A stretch of 64,000 nucleotides of DNA from JANYJZ01 sp964523395. Lineage in GTDB: Bacteria > Bacteroidota > Ignavibacteria > UBA10030 > SZUA-254. This document shows, piece after piece, positions 41,240-49,923 of this stretch (its first letter is position 1; each line of letters begins with the position of its first letter). The notes below the pieces were generated by a model. It saw only the letters and a program-made list of their open reading frames with translations. It had not been told where the DNA came from and ran no database searches. The DNA lies in NCBI GenBank assembly GCA_964523395.1, contig CAZFXS010000003.1, positions 186,001-250,000 on the forward strand, read 5' to 3'. A program made the translations under genes and the position numbers.

Positions 41240-43243
41240 ATGAACTCAAAATATATACTTCTGTTCTTAATCGCATGTGTGTCTCTCGGTCTCTGGAGTT
41301 GCGAAGACCTCCCGATAGAAGGGGGAGGGATTGTGCAGGTGACCGGAACGGTGACTGAACTCGGTACCGGACTCGCAGTCCAGAACGCGACGGTTTATCT
41401 GACTGTCGGCGGCAACGTGGACTCGGTTGTTACCGGAACAGGCGGGAGCTTCACCTTCGAAGCAGATTTTAACGCTCTGGAGAATGGCGGGGCGACCATT
41501 ACAGTGAGAAAGACCGGATTTGAGACAAAGGTGGTCAGTATACCGAATGCCGGCGCTACGTCATTCAGCATCAATCTTCAGGCCGACCTTTCGACGTCAG
41601 CACTGATTGTTGGTACGTTACGCGACAGCACCACGTTATATCCGCTCCGTAATGGTCAGGTCATTCTTACACTTCCCGGTGTTGTTGACCAATTTATTAC
41701 AGCTGTTGACGGGGCGTTCCGTCTTACTGCTGATCTTGTCGATCGGGATTCATTACCTGTCACTTTAACAATGGTCAAGGACGGTTATAAGACAAAGTCA
41801 TTGACAGTTGTTGTCTATAAAGGCCAGACGAGAAACTTAAATAATGTCTTGTTGCAAGTGGATGCGGGATCGACCGTAGCACAGGTTCTCGGCCGTGTTT
41901 TGGATAATACCAACCGCCTTCCGGTGAATAACGCGACAGTGGTTATCTCCACGCCGATTTTTACGGACAGTATGGTTACTTCCGGAGATGGTTCGTTTAC
42001 GTTCACTGTTAACTTACAGGGACTCTCCTCGGTTGCCGGACAAGTAAAAGTTTCCAAGAGCGGGTATCGGTCGAACAATTTCTCTTTTAATGTGAATGCC
42101 GGTGCAACATTCGCACAGGATGTGACTATCACACGCGATACAACGACCGGCGTGCCACGCGATAGTTCAGGAACGGGAAATGCTCATTCTATTGCATTGG
42201 TGAGTGTCAGTGCCAGAGAAATATCTGTTTATGGTGTCGGTGGAACCGAGTCCTCGATTCTGGTTTGGGAAGTTCGGGATTCTTTAGGGTTCCCGATTGA
42301 TATCGACCATCGCGATACGGTGAACTTCTCAATTGTCGGCACACCTGCAGGAGGTGTTGGTGGAGCCTATGTATCTCCTGCAACGGTGATGACAAACGTA
42401 TCGGGAAGAGTCGCGACCACCGTAAACAGCGGAACGATTTCAGGCGTCATGCAGTTTATTGCATCGTTACGTCGCGAGTCAGATGGCGTGGTCATTCAAT
42501 CTACACCTGTTATTATCACAGTGAATGCAGGATTACCTGACCAGGCGCATTTTACGATTGCTCCGGTTGAATTTAATTTCCCCGGACTCGATTGGCTCGG
42601 TCGTATCGACCCGATCACTGTTCAGGTGGGTGATAAATACAGTAACCCGGTAAAAACGAATACCGCAGTGTACTTTAACACGACCGGCGGTATTATCAAC
42701 GCCTCAGGCTTTACCAATGCTGATGGACAGGATGTAGTTGACCTTCATAGCGGCAATCCCCGTCCGAGCGATCCATTCTTTGGTCCGGGATTTGCGTGGG
42801 TGAGAGCCTCAACTGTTGGTGAAGCCGGAAGCACTGTCCAGGATTCGGTACTTATACTGTTCTCGGGAACATCCAGGATATCAAATGTCAGTCCGTCGTC
42901 ATTTACTGTGAACGCTGCCAGCGGACATACATCAGGACCGATCAGCTTTACTGTATCAGACGCGAATGGAAATCCGCTTTCCCAGGGAACGCGCATTCAG
43001 GTTCAGCTGCAATATACACCTCCGCCGCTGAGTTCAGTAAACCTGACAACCACCGGAGATGTGGATGTTACACTCGGTGATACTCAGGTAAGCGGGCCTG
43101 GAACAACACAGTTCTCCTTCCAGGTTGTAGATCAGAGTATTCCGGTATTAGATAGTACAATTCCTGCAACGGTAACGATTAAGGTAACCAGCCGCAACGG
43201 TAATCCTCCGATTGTTCAGATGTCCGGAACGATTGGTCCGTAA
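41240..43243 (+). CDS. large lipoprotein with carboxypeptidase-regulatory and Ig-like domains
   Basis: A 667-residue lipoprotein from ATG 41240 (AAAGGA about 9 bases upstream; a frame start at 41180 adds 20 non-signal residues). The lipobox is LWSC. Three CarboxypepD_reg-like units follow (about 36-115, 120-205 and 215-310), then Ig-like Big_1-type units (about 335-440, 455-550, 560-667). Such architectures are common in surface adhesins. As the last gene of the filament operon it is a candidate for a secreted or tip-associated partner, or a secretin accessory; the sequence does not decide. Confidence 0.7.
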   Translation: MNSKYILLFLIACVSLGLWSCEDLPIEGGGIVQVTGTVTELGTGLAVQNATVYLTVGGNVDSVVTGTGGSFTFEADFNALENGGATITVRKTGFETKVVSIPNAGATSFSINLQADLSTSALIVGTLRDSTTLYPLRNGQVILTLPGVVDQFITAVDGAFRLTADLVDRDSLPVTLTMVKDGYKTKSLTVVVYKGQTRNLNNVLLQVDAGSTVAQVLGRVLDNTNRLPVNNATVVISTPIFTDSMVTSGDGSFTFTVNLQGLSSVAGQVKVSKSGYRSNNFSFNVNAGATFAQDVTITRDTTTGVPRDSSGTGNAHSIALVSVSAREISVYGVGGTESSILVWEVRDSLGFPIDIDHRDTVNFSIVGTPAGGVGGAYVSPATVMTNVSGRVATTVNSGTISGVMQFIASLRRESDGVVIQSTPVIITVNAGLPDQAHFTIAPVEFNFPGLDWLGRIDPITVQVGDKYSNPVKTNTAVYFNTTGGIINASGFTNADGQDVVDLHSGNPRPSDPFFGPGFAWVRASTVGEAGSTVQDSVLILFSGTSRISNVSPSSFTVNAASGHTSGPISFTVSDANGNPLSQGTRIQVQLQYTPPPLSSVNLTTTGDVDVTLGDTQVSGPGTTQFSFQVVDQSIPVLDSTIPATVTIKVTSRNGNPPIVQMSGTIGP

Positions 43244-43266
43244 TATTGGCAATCGCAATCAATGCA

Positions 43267-43307
43267 AAACGCCATCCCGGTTTTCCCGGGATGGCGTTTG
43301 TATTTTT
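43267..43307 (+). terminator. rho-independent terminator after filament operon
   Basis: A perfect 14-base stem (AAACGCCATCCCGG with CCGGGATGGCGTTT) around a 5-base loop, followed by TATTTTT. On the other strand the stem is followed by TTTTGC, so it may also end the convergent hemL transcript. Confidence 0.9.
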
Positions 43308-43322
43308 AGCAGTGTGGGATAA

Positions 43323-44615
43323 TTATTTGTTGATAGAAGCGAATGCCCGCTTACACGCGCGTATCGTCTTTAGAATATCCGCTTCTGTGTGTGCTGAGGA
43401 AACGAAGGCCGCTTCAAATTGAGAGGGAGGAAGATAAATCCCCTGTCGAAGCATCTCAGAAAAATACTGAGAGAACTTTGCAGTATCAGAAGTTTTTGCC
43501 GTCTCGTAGTCAAGCACGGGTTGTTCGGTGAAGAAGAGCGTAAACATCGATCCGACGCGGTTGATCTGGTAGTTGCATCCCGATGCGTGCATGGCATCGC
43601 GCATACCTTCTTCGAGCATCCGTGACCGTTGGTCCAGCTTCTTGTACAATGATCTGTTTTTGGAAATCATCGTCAACATTTCGAACCCTGCCGCCATCGC
43701 AAGGGGGTTGCCTGAGAGCGTTCCCGCTTGGTACATCGGCCCGCTTGGAGAAACCATCTCCATAATTTCGCGCTTTCCTCCGTAGGCGCCGACGGGCAAT
43801 CCGCCACCGATGATTTTTCCCATGGTGGTTAAATCAGGTGTAATTCCAAATTTCCCTTGTGCTCCTCCTGGAGAAAGCCGGAATCCTGTCATGACTTCAT
43901 CCATGATGAACACTATGTTGTTCTCGCTACATAGCTTACGCAGACCTTCAAGAAATCCCGGAAGAGGGGGGACACATCCCATATTTCCTACCACGGGCTC
44001 AACAATCAGCGCCGCGATAGCACCGGAATGTTCTTTCATTAACCGGCGGACGGAATCAAGGTCGTTAAACTGTGCGGTAAGTGTCTCTACCGCAAGGGAT
44101 TTCGGAATGCCGGGGCTATCAGGTACACCAAATGTCATCGCGCCTGATCCGGCTTTAATGAGGAATGAATCACCGTGTCCGTGATAGCACCCCTCAAACT
44201 TTATGATGGAATCTTTTCCAGTAAAGGCGCGCGCAAGCCGTACTGCGCTCATCGTAGCTTCGGTGCCGGAGTTTACCATCCGCACCATTTCAATTGAAGG
44301 CATCAGCTTTTTTATAAGCTCCGCCATTTTCACTTCAAGTTCCGTCGGTGCGCCGTAACTTGTGCCATTCTTTATCGCTTGCTGCAATGCTTTGATAATG
44401 CTGGGATGTGAGTGCCCGAACAGCATCGGCCCCCACGACCCTATGTAGTCGATATATTTAATGCCATCGACATCCCATATTGCGCTTCCCTTTGCCTTTT
44501 TTATAAAGAGAGGATTACCGCCAACCGATCTGAACGCGCGGACAGGGGAATTAACGCCGCCGGGAATGGAATTTTTTGCCCGAAGAAAAAGTTTGTTTGA
44601 TCTGGATCTGTTCAT
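43323..44615 (-). CDS. hemL: glutamate-1-semialdehyde 2,1-aminomutase
   Basis: A PLP enzyme of the C5 pathway that makes 5-aminolevulinate from glutamate semialdehyde produced by HemA. The 430-residue protein has the usual length. NSIPGGVNSPVRAF is the HemL start signature. EGCYHGHGDSFLIKAGSGA and MDEVMTGFR bind cofactor, and Lys267 in TTMGKIIGGGLPVGA should hold PLP. hemA lies 18 kb away on the same strand. The gene converges with the filament operon. Confidence 0.96.
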   Translation of the reverse strand: MNRSRSNKLFLRAKNSIPGGVNSPVRAFRSVGGNPLFIKKAKGSAIWDVDGIKYIDYIGSWGPMLFGHSHPSIIKALQQAIKNGTSYGAPTELEVKMAELIKKLMPSIEMVRMVNSGTEATMSAVRLARAFTGKDSIIKFEGCYHGHGDSFLIKAGSGAMTFGVPDSPGIPKSLAVETLTAQFNDLDSVRRLMKEHSGAIAALIVEPVVGNMGCVPPLPGFLEGLRKLCSENNIVFIMDEVMTGFRLSPGGAQGKFGITPDLTTMGKIIGGGLPVGAYGGKREIMEMVSPSGPMYQAGTLSGNPLAMAAGFEMLTMISKNRSLYKKLDQRSRMLEEGMRDAMHASGCNYQINRVGSMFTLFFTEQPVLDYETAKTSDTAKFSQYFSEMLRQGIYLPPSQFEAAFVSSAHTEADILKTIRACKRAFASINK

Positions 44616-44792
44616 AACAAGTCAAAAGTTAAAAATAAAAAGTAAAAAAATGTTTAGGGGTTTAGGATTGTAATAAACCGTTTCATGTTTTAAGTTTCAG
44701 GTTTCAAGTTTATGCTTCTTGAAACGTGAAACTGTAAACTCGAAACTCAAAAAGCTCACTATCACACATCTCATATACTCACATACTAAACT
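44615..44792. repeat. dispersed A-rich repeat copy 2 and low-complexity hairpin region
   Basis: 44615-44653 repeats the 17539 string. From 44690 the sequence consists of variations of GTTTCAAG and its complement CTTGAAAC, including a perfect 8-base hairpin (44701-44708 with 44718-44725). It fills the gap between hemL and the cytochrome gene; no gene or promoter was recognised in it. Confidence 0.45.
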
Positions 44793-45248
44793 CTAATTGT
44801 CTCTCGCTCCCTGTTCAATCCACCGGCGTATCATATCGACCTCGATTGTTTTCAGGAAAGGACCTCCGGTTGGCATCCTTGACCCGAATGGGGGATTTGA
44901 CCTAACCTTCAGTATGAGAATACTTGCGTCGGGATCGGAAACATTCACGGCCGTGCCATGATTGCCGCCGGCGATAATATTTCCAACTGTATTCAGCGCA
45001 AGGCCGCCGTTCATTCCATGACAGCTGAGACAGCTGTATCGTGCAAACAAAGGAGTAATATGATTGGCGAATGAAACTGTATCTGGCAGTGAATCGGGCG
45101 GCGGACTAACAGGGTCACTTCCTCCTTTACAGGCAGTCAGAAGAATCGATAGCGCGATAACACACAGGAATACGACAATCGGTCTTATGATAATTCCTCT
45201 TAGCGCTGGTCTGTAAACATCAGAGCAATTTCGCGGCGTCTTTCGCAA
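44793..45248 (-). CDS. cytochrome c-type lipoprotein
   Basis: A 151-residue lipoprotein with lipobox LTAC (Cys40) and one c-type haem site, C73-L-S-C76-H77. A possible distal Met is in SRMPTGG (about 124). The surrounding ITPLFARYSCLSCHG and WIEQGA segments match cytochrome-like domains and the CX4CH domain of the protein encoded at 17675. The ATG at 45248 lies inside the end of hemB and gives a long 22-residue start before the signal core. An AGAGGA about 55 bases further in could serve a shorter, non-ATG start. A role as a periplasmic electron carrier is inferred. Confidence 0.75.
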   Translation of the reverse strand: MRKTPRNCSDVYRPALRGIIIRPIVVFLCVIALSILLTACKGGSDPVSPPPDSLPDTVSFANHITPLFARYSCLSCHGMNGGLALNTVGNIIAGGNHGTAVNVSDPDASILILKVRSNPPFGSRMPTGGPFLKTIEVDMIRRWIEQGARDN

Positions 45249-46233
45249 AGTATGTCAGTATGAGATCCGCTCCGGCGCGCTTAATGCCGGTCAGCATTTC
45301 CATCATGACACGTTGTTCATCAATCCAGCCAAGCTTGCCCGCAGCTTTCACCATGGAATATTCTCCGCTAACGTTATATGCCGCGGTCGGCATCGCAAAA
45401 GTGTCCTTGACTCTGCGGATAATATCCAGATACGGCATTGCCGGTTTTACCATGACGATATCGGCGCCTTCTTCTATGTCGGCTTGCACTTCATGGAGCG
45501 CTTCATCGGAGTTTGCCGGATCCATCTGGTGCGATCGCCTGTCGCCGAATTTCGGCGTACTTTCTGCGGCCTCACGGAATGGCCCGTAGAAACCGGAAGC
45601 ATATTTCGCCGCATACGACATGATCGGGATATTGTGATAATTATTCTCATCCAGAATAGTACGGATTGCTTTCACCCTTCCGTCAAACATATCCGATGGC
45701 GCAACCATATCTGCCCCCGCGCGGGCATGAGTCAGTGCTTCTTTTGCAAGAAGTTCAATTGATTCATCATTTACTATTTCATCGCCGCGGACAATGCCGC
45801 AGTGCCCGTGCGATGTATATTCGCAAAGACAAACATCAGTGATAACGTACAGGTCAGGCACTTCTTTTTTAATCGCGTGGATGGCACGCTGAACGATGCC
45901 AAGTTCATCGTATGCTTCACTGCCGGTTTCATCCTTATGTTCGGGAATACCGAACAAAATTACGGCCGGAATGCCAAGCGCTTTTACTGCCGCGCATTCA
46001 CGGACGATTTCATCCACAGACATCTGGAACACGCCAGGCATGGAGGAAACTTCTTTTTTTACTTTTGAACCGGGTACGACAAACAGAGGGTATATAAAAT
46101 CGTTTTTCGATAACTCCGTTTCACGAACCATGGAGCGGAGAGTCGCCGTCATTCGTGTGCGGCGTAAACGTTTAAAGGTGGAAATATCAGGTGTAACGAG
46201 GGATCCTAACGTGAGTTTTTCGTTGTTTTGCAT
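45220..46233 (-). CDS. hemB: porphobilinogen synthase
   Basis: Condenses two 5-aminolevulinate molecules to porphobilinogen. At 337 residues it has the normal length. Catalytic lysines are Lys210 (MSYAAKYASGFYGPFR) and Lys263 (MVKPAMPYLD). DVCLCEYTSHGHCG gives the three cysteines (135, 137, 145) of the zinc-dependent form. Its 3' end overlaps the start of the cytochrome gene by 29 bases. Confidence 0.96.
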   Translation of the reverse strand: MQNNEKLTLGSLVTPDISTFKRLRRTRMTATLRSMVRETELSKNDFIYPLFVVPGSKVKKEVSSMPGVFQMSVDEIVRECAAVKALGIPAVILFGIPEHKDETGSEAYDELGIVQRAIHAIKKEVPDLYVITDVCLCEYTSHGHCGIVRGDEIVNDESIELLAKEALTHARAGADMVAPSDMFDGRVKAIRTILDENNYHNIPIMSYAAKYASGFYGPFREAAESTPKFGDRRSHQMDPANSDEALHEVQADIEEGADIVMVKPAMPYLDIIRRVKDTFAMPTAAYNVSGEYSMVKAAGKLGWIDEQRVMMEMLTGIKRAGADLILTYFAKDAAKLL

Positions 46234-46300
46234 AATAATTTTCTCGAAGAATGATATTCAGTAATAATGTACCGAACTCCTGGTAAAAGGTCAAACCATA

Positions 46301-46456
46301 CTGATTTTCTGTGCTGGCTCAGTTTAAAGAAAAGAACAACGCAGAATCGCAGAGTACGCAAAGAAACGCAGAGCATGAATCCCTTTGCGGTTCTCGGCGA
46401 CCTCTGCGTCTCTGCGGTGAAAATTATTATTCAAACTGAGCCAGTACCTGATTTTC
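46301..46456. mobile_element. MITE-like element with 15-bp inverted ends
   Basis: GTGCTGGCTCAGTTT (46311-46325) is matched in reverse by AAACTGAGCCAGTAC (46433-46447), 14 of 15 bases. The inside also folds back on itself (CGCAGAATCGCAGAG against CTCTGCGTCTCTGCG). The 9-base direct repeat CTGATTTTC lies at 46301-46309 and 46448-46456, as expected for a target-site duplication. There is one extra base on the left side. It encodes no protein, so it would move only with an outside transposase. Confidence 0.6.
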
Positions 46457-46500
46457 ACTGATTGCACGGATAATCGCAGATAACTGATTTCGCTGAGGGA

Positions 46501-47658
46501 CTAAATTCGTTGTAGCAAATCCCCCCAAATCATCTGAGCAGCTTTCGGAGTTGCAATCCTCCCGGCATTTTTTCTCATAGTCGTTAACAAAGAAGGCTTT
46601 TCAATGAACTGCTTCAACTTAAAATGAAGATTCGTGAAATTTCCGGCACGGAGACCCGCGGCATGCTCAACGATGTAATCGGTATTTCTTCCTTCCTGTC
46701 CGGGGATTGGATCAAAAATAATCATTGGTAACTGTTTAGTCAACCCCTCGGTCACAGTCAACCCGCCTGCTTTTGAGATCATCACATCGGAACAATCCAT
46801 CAAGCGGTCCATGAAAGGAATGTAGCGGTACAATGTTATTCGAACGTTATCGGGAGATTTTAGGCGCGAAAGTTTGTCGTAGAGCCGGTTATTTTTTCCG
46901 CAGGGAACGATAAGATGAAAATGTTTGCGGGAATATCCAGAGAGAAATTCCGCGACAGAAGGGACAAGATTGTCAATGACGCCGATGCCGTATCCGCCGG
47001 ATGCAATCATGATCGTAAACGATGAGGTTGGGAAACGGAGTGAGGCGCGAGCTTTCGTTTTAGTTGGCCGATCTGAAAATGACGGCATAACGGGGATGCC
47101 GGTTACTTGTATATCTGACGGTGAAATACCGTTCGATTTCAGTGTCCATGCGGTTTCTTCAGTTGCGACGTAGTATCGTTTTACTGAGGGATGGATCCAG
47201 AGTGAATGTGCGTCATAATCTGTTGGCACCGAAAAAAATGGGATCGCCCATCCCGGTGTTGTGATGTTGTCTGTGATTGCGAGGTATGGGAGAAAATGTG
47301 TGCAGAGGACAGCATCAGGCTTCAGCGAGTCGAGCTCCTGAAGATACTTTTTGTAGTTGAATTGGTCAAACAATTTGAGGAGAGGTGATTTGGTTCTTGC
47401 CACATCTTTACGCTCCGCACGCTTGTAAAAATATCCCCACAATTCGGGAGAAGTATTCACAATTGTAAAATAGACTTCGCTATATATTTTTTTAAACAGC
47501 GGCGATGTAAAACTGAGAATATCCTTGTGAACGACATTTACCGGCAGTTGTAAATCCTTTGCGGTTTCAAGAAGCGCTTCACCGGCTCTGACGTGCCCGG
47601 CGCCAGCTGTTGCCGAAAGGATAAGAATCGTTTTTTTTCTCTCGGAGGAAATGGTCAC
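46501..47658 (-). CDS. GT28-family (MGDG synthase-like) glycosyltransferase
   Basis: A 385-residue GT-B enzyme of the MurG/MGDG-synthase/UgtP type. ATAGAGHVRAGEAL near the start is the family signature. TDYDAHSLWIHPSV, the SKAGGLTVTEGL donor site and PIPGQEGRN match diacylglycerol glycosyltransferases. It probably transfers a sugar from UDP-sugar to a lipid at the inner membrane. Its ATG overlaps the stop of the hydrolase gene by 4 bases, so the pair is translated together. Confidence 0.83.
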   Translation of the reverse strand: MTISSERKKTILILSATAGAGHVRAGEALLETAKDLQLPVNVVHKDILSFTSPLFKKIYSEVYFTIVNTSPELWGYFYKRAERKDVARTKSPLLKLFDQFNYKKYLQELDSLKPDAVLCTHFLPYLAITDNITTPGWAIPFFSVPTDYDAHSLWIHPSVKRYYVATEETAWTLKSNGISPSDIQVTGIPVMPSFSDRPTKTKARASLRFPTSSFTIMIASGGYGIGVIDNLVPSVAEFLSGYSRKHFHLIVPCGKNNRLYDKLSRLKSPDNVRITLYRYIPFMDRLMDCSDVMISKAGGLTVTEGLTKQLPMIIFDPIPGQEGRNTDYIVEHAAGLRAGNFTNLHFKLKQFIEKPSLLTTMRKNAGRIATPKAAQMIWGDLLQRI

Positions 47659-48452
47659 CGCAACTTTGAGAGAAATTTTACAAGATGCGTGTTGAACATT
47701 TCAGGGTTTTCCAAACTGCTGAGATGCCCCGATTGAGAGATAACAAACAGTTCCGCTTGAGGAATCTTTTCTTTCATCGCGTATGACGCAGAAGGGGGTG
47801 TGATTGAATCATGCTGTCCCACGAGGATGAGTGTGGGAATCTTGATGGTAAAGAGAGAGGGAGTAGAATCTGTCCGCGCAGCAAGGGCAATAAGAGTTCC
47901 TGCAACAGGCGCAGGTGAAGTTGTTTCGATAACGTTTCTGATCATTTCCACTGCGTCGGGCTTGGTCTCAAATGTTTTTTCGCAGAACACGCCTTTCAGG
48001 AATGGTTCGGAGAATTTCTTCATGCCGCCGGTTTTCACAATTTTTGCCTGTTGCGCCCGTTTTACTTTTCCTTCATTGCCATCAGCTTCGCTTCTGGTGT
48101 CGCATAAGACAAGCGCGCGGACTCGTTCCGGGGAACGTTCATGTGCCCGCAACGCGATATATCCACCCATCGATAATCCGACAAGTACCGCGGAAGAAAT
48201 CTTCAGATGATCCAATAATCCAAACAGGTCGTCAACAAAATATTCAACGGAATACTGCCCGTCACCGGCATCGCTTTGTCCGTGTCCCCGGATATCATAC
48301 GTGATAACATAGTAATTCTTTTTCAGCGCCTCGACCTGCGGCTTCCACATTTCTTTGCTAAACGGAAATCCGTGAATCAGAACGACGGGAACGCCGGTTC
48401 TGGGGCCTTCGACAGAATACTCCATCGATAAGTCATTAATTCGGGCTTTCAT
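47655..48452 (-). CDS. alpha/beta-fold hydrolase
   Basis: A 265-residue hydrolase from the ATG at 48452, which overlaps the TGA of the hemerythrin gene (ATGA). A longer frame from 48530 lies inside that gene and is rejected. HGFPFSKEMW is the oxyanion region, GLSMGGYIAL the nucleophile elbow (GxSxG), VGQHDSITPP carries the acid and SGHLSSLENPE the catalytic His. The family includes 3-oxoadipate enol-lactonase-like and lipase-like enzymes. The substrate is unknown; the next gene suggests lipid metabolism. Confidence 0.83.
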   Translation of the reverse strand: MKARINDLSMEYSVEGPRTGVPVVLIHGFPFSKEMWKPQVEALKKNYYVITYDIRGHGQSDAGDGQYSVEYFVDDLFGLLDHLKISSAVLVGLSMGGYIALRAHERSPERVRALVLCDTRSEADGNEGKVKRAQQAKIVKTGGMKKFSEPFLKGVFCEKTFETKPDAVEMIRNVIETTSPAPVAGTLIALAARTDSTPSLFTIKIPTLILVGQHDSITPPSASYAMKEKIPQAELFVISQSGHLSSLENPEMFNTHLVKFLSKLR

Positions 48453-48919
48453 GCAGAAGGCCCTTTGTGGTGTTCGCCTATTATTTCGCCAATCTTCTTC
48501 AATATTTCTTCGGGAAGGTGTTCTTCGCACATGGGGAAGAAAACACGCTCCTCAGTGCGGATATGATGCTCCAGCACCTGGCCGAAACGGGTAAGCGTGC
48601 ATTCCAGTTTCTTCTCGTCAGGTTGGCGCAGTTCATCCACAAGTTTCCGCATTTCTGTGTGCTCATCAATAAGCTCCCGGACAACAGTGTGAGATTCCGG
48701 GATAGCTGACTCCGCGAGAGAAAAGATGGCTTCCTCTTCCGTCTGAAAGTGCATTGCGAGATTATCATCGAAGAATTTTACCACATATTCCGCCTGCCAT
48801 TTCGGGTCGTGCGACCAGAGGCGGAGAAGAGCCTTGCGCCCCTGCTGCAGGCGCGTTGCGAGCAGGAGGCCATCATGATGTTCCCGGGAGAGCAGTATAA
48901 AACTTTGATGACGCTTCAT
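48449..48919 (-). CDS. hemerythrin-like HHE-domain protein
   Basis: A 156-residue four-helix protein with the histidine and acidic ligands of HHE domains: REHHDGLL, MHFQTEEEAIF, DEHTEMRK and EHHIRTEERVFFP. Such proteins bind a di-iron centre and act in oxygen or nitric oxide handling or iron repair. AAGGAT precedes ATG 48919. It heads a three-gene set joined by 4-base overlaps (hemerythrin, hydrolase, GT28). Confidence 0.85.
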   Translation of the reverse strand: MKRHQSFILLSREHHDGLLLATRLQQGRKALLRLWSHDPKWQAEYVVKFFDDNLAMHFQTEEEAIFSLAESAIPESHTVVRELIDEHTEMRKLVDELRQPDEKKLECTLTRFGQVLEHHIRTEERVFFPMCEEHLPEEILKKIGEIIGEHHKGPSA

Positions 48920-48935
48920 GGTAATATCCTTCAGG

Positions 48936-49844
48936 TTACGATTTTGTTCTCAGAATCGACGCGAAAATGGCGCAAGTAATCGCAGTAAAAATTGTCACCA
49001 GAGATACCAGGATTGATATGTGGACCCAGGGTTCAATAAGCATTTTCATACCGATAAATACCAGGACAAAGGCGAGCCCGTACTTAAGATATTGAAATTG
49101 TTTGAGAAATCCAGCCACGACGAAATATAATGAGCGTAATCCGAGAATAGCAAAAATATTCGAGGTGTAAATAGTGAATGTATCGCGGGTAATTGCAAAA
49201 ATTGCGGGGATAGAGTCAGTGGCAAATGCTATATCAGTTGTTTCAATCATGATGAGAACGATAAGAAGGGGGGTCATGAATAATTTTGCATTGTGCCGGA
49301 CGAAGAATTTCCCTCCCACATAGTCACTTGTCACCGGCAATATCTTGCGGACTAACCGGATAAACGGGTTTTTTTCCGGATGAACTTCGGCGTCCACTTG
49401 TGTTGCAAGTTTGATGCCTGTGAATACCAGAAAAGCTCCGAGCAGATAGAGTATCCAGTGAAATTGAGCAACGAGAGCGGAACCCAGAACAATAAAAATC
49501 GCGCGGAAGATAATCGCGCCTAACACTCCCCAGAAGAGAACCCTGTGGTGAACCTGTTTTGGAACAGCGAAATAGGTAAAGATAACGATGAACACAAATA
49601 CATTGTCGACGGAGAGGGCCTCTTCAACAATGTAGCCGGTGAAAAATTCGAGAGCTTTCGTGCTTCCGTATTGAATCCAAACGAAGACACCGAATAAAAT
49701 AGCAAGGTTGATCCAGAATATGGACCAACCTATTGCCTCTTTCATCGAAGGAAAATGCGCCCGTTTTTGGATAATACCGAGGTCCAGAACGAGCATTGCA
49801 ACAACAAAGACATTGAACAAAATGAGAACAGTCGTTTCGCTCAA
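48936..49844 (-). CDS. TerC/Alx-family integral membrane protein
   Basis: A 302-residue protein with about eight to nine membrane helices. EEALSVDNVFVFIVIF and ETTDIAFATDSIPAIFAITRD carry the conserved in-membrane acidic residues of the TerC family, known for manganese export and tellurite resistance. The start read is TTG 49844; no ATG in frame gives the full first helix. The 79-base gap to the citrate synthase gene shows no recognisable manganese riboswitch. Confidence 0.9.
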   Translation of the reverse strand: MSETTVLILFNVFVVAMLVLDLGIIQKRAHFPSMKEAIGWSIFWINLAILFGVFVWIQYGSTKALEFFTGYIVEEALSVDNVFVFIVIFTYFAVPKQVHHRVLFWGVLGAIIFRAIFIVLGSALVAQFHWILYLLGAFLVFTGIKLATQVDAEVHPEKNPFIRLVRKILPVTSDYVGGKFFVRHNAKLFMTPLLIVLIMIETTDIAFATDSIPAIFAITRDTFTIYTSNIFAILGLRSLYFVVAGFLKQFQYLKYGLAFVLVFIGMKMLIEPWVHISILVSLVTIFTAITCAIFASILRTKS

Positions 49845-49923
49845 GCTGCTTTTTTCATCCTATGACTGTTTCCGGTTGTAAATATCTCTGCCGACTGGTT
49901 TGGAACGAACCTATCGTTAAAGA

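Noticed and set aside
49845..49923. Manganese (yybP-ykoY) riboswitch before the TerC gene
   Set aside because: Such riboswitches often precede TerC-family genes, but the 79-base gap shows no recognisable conserved core.
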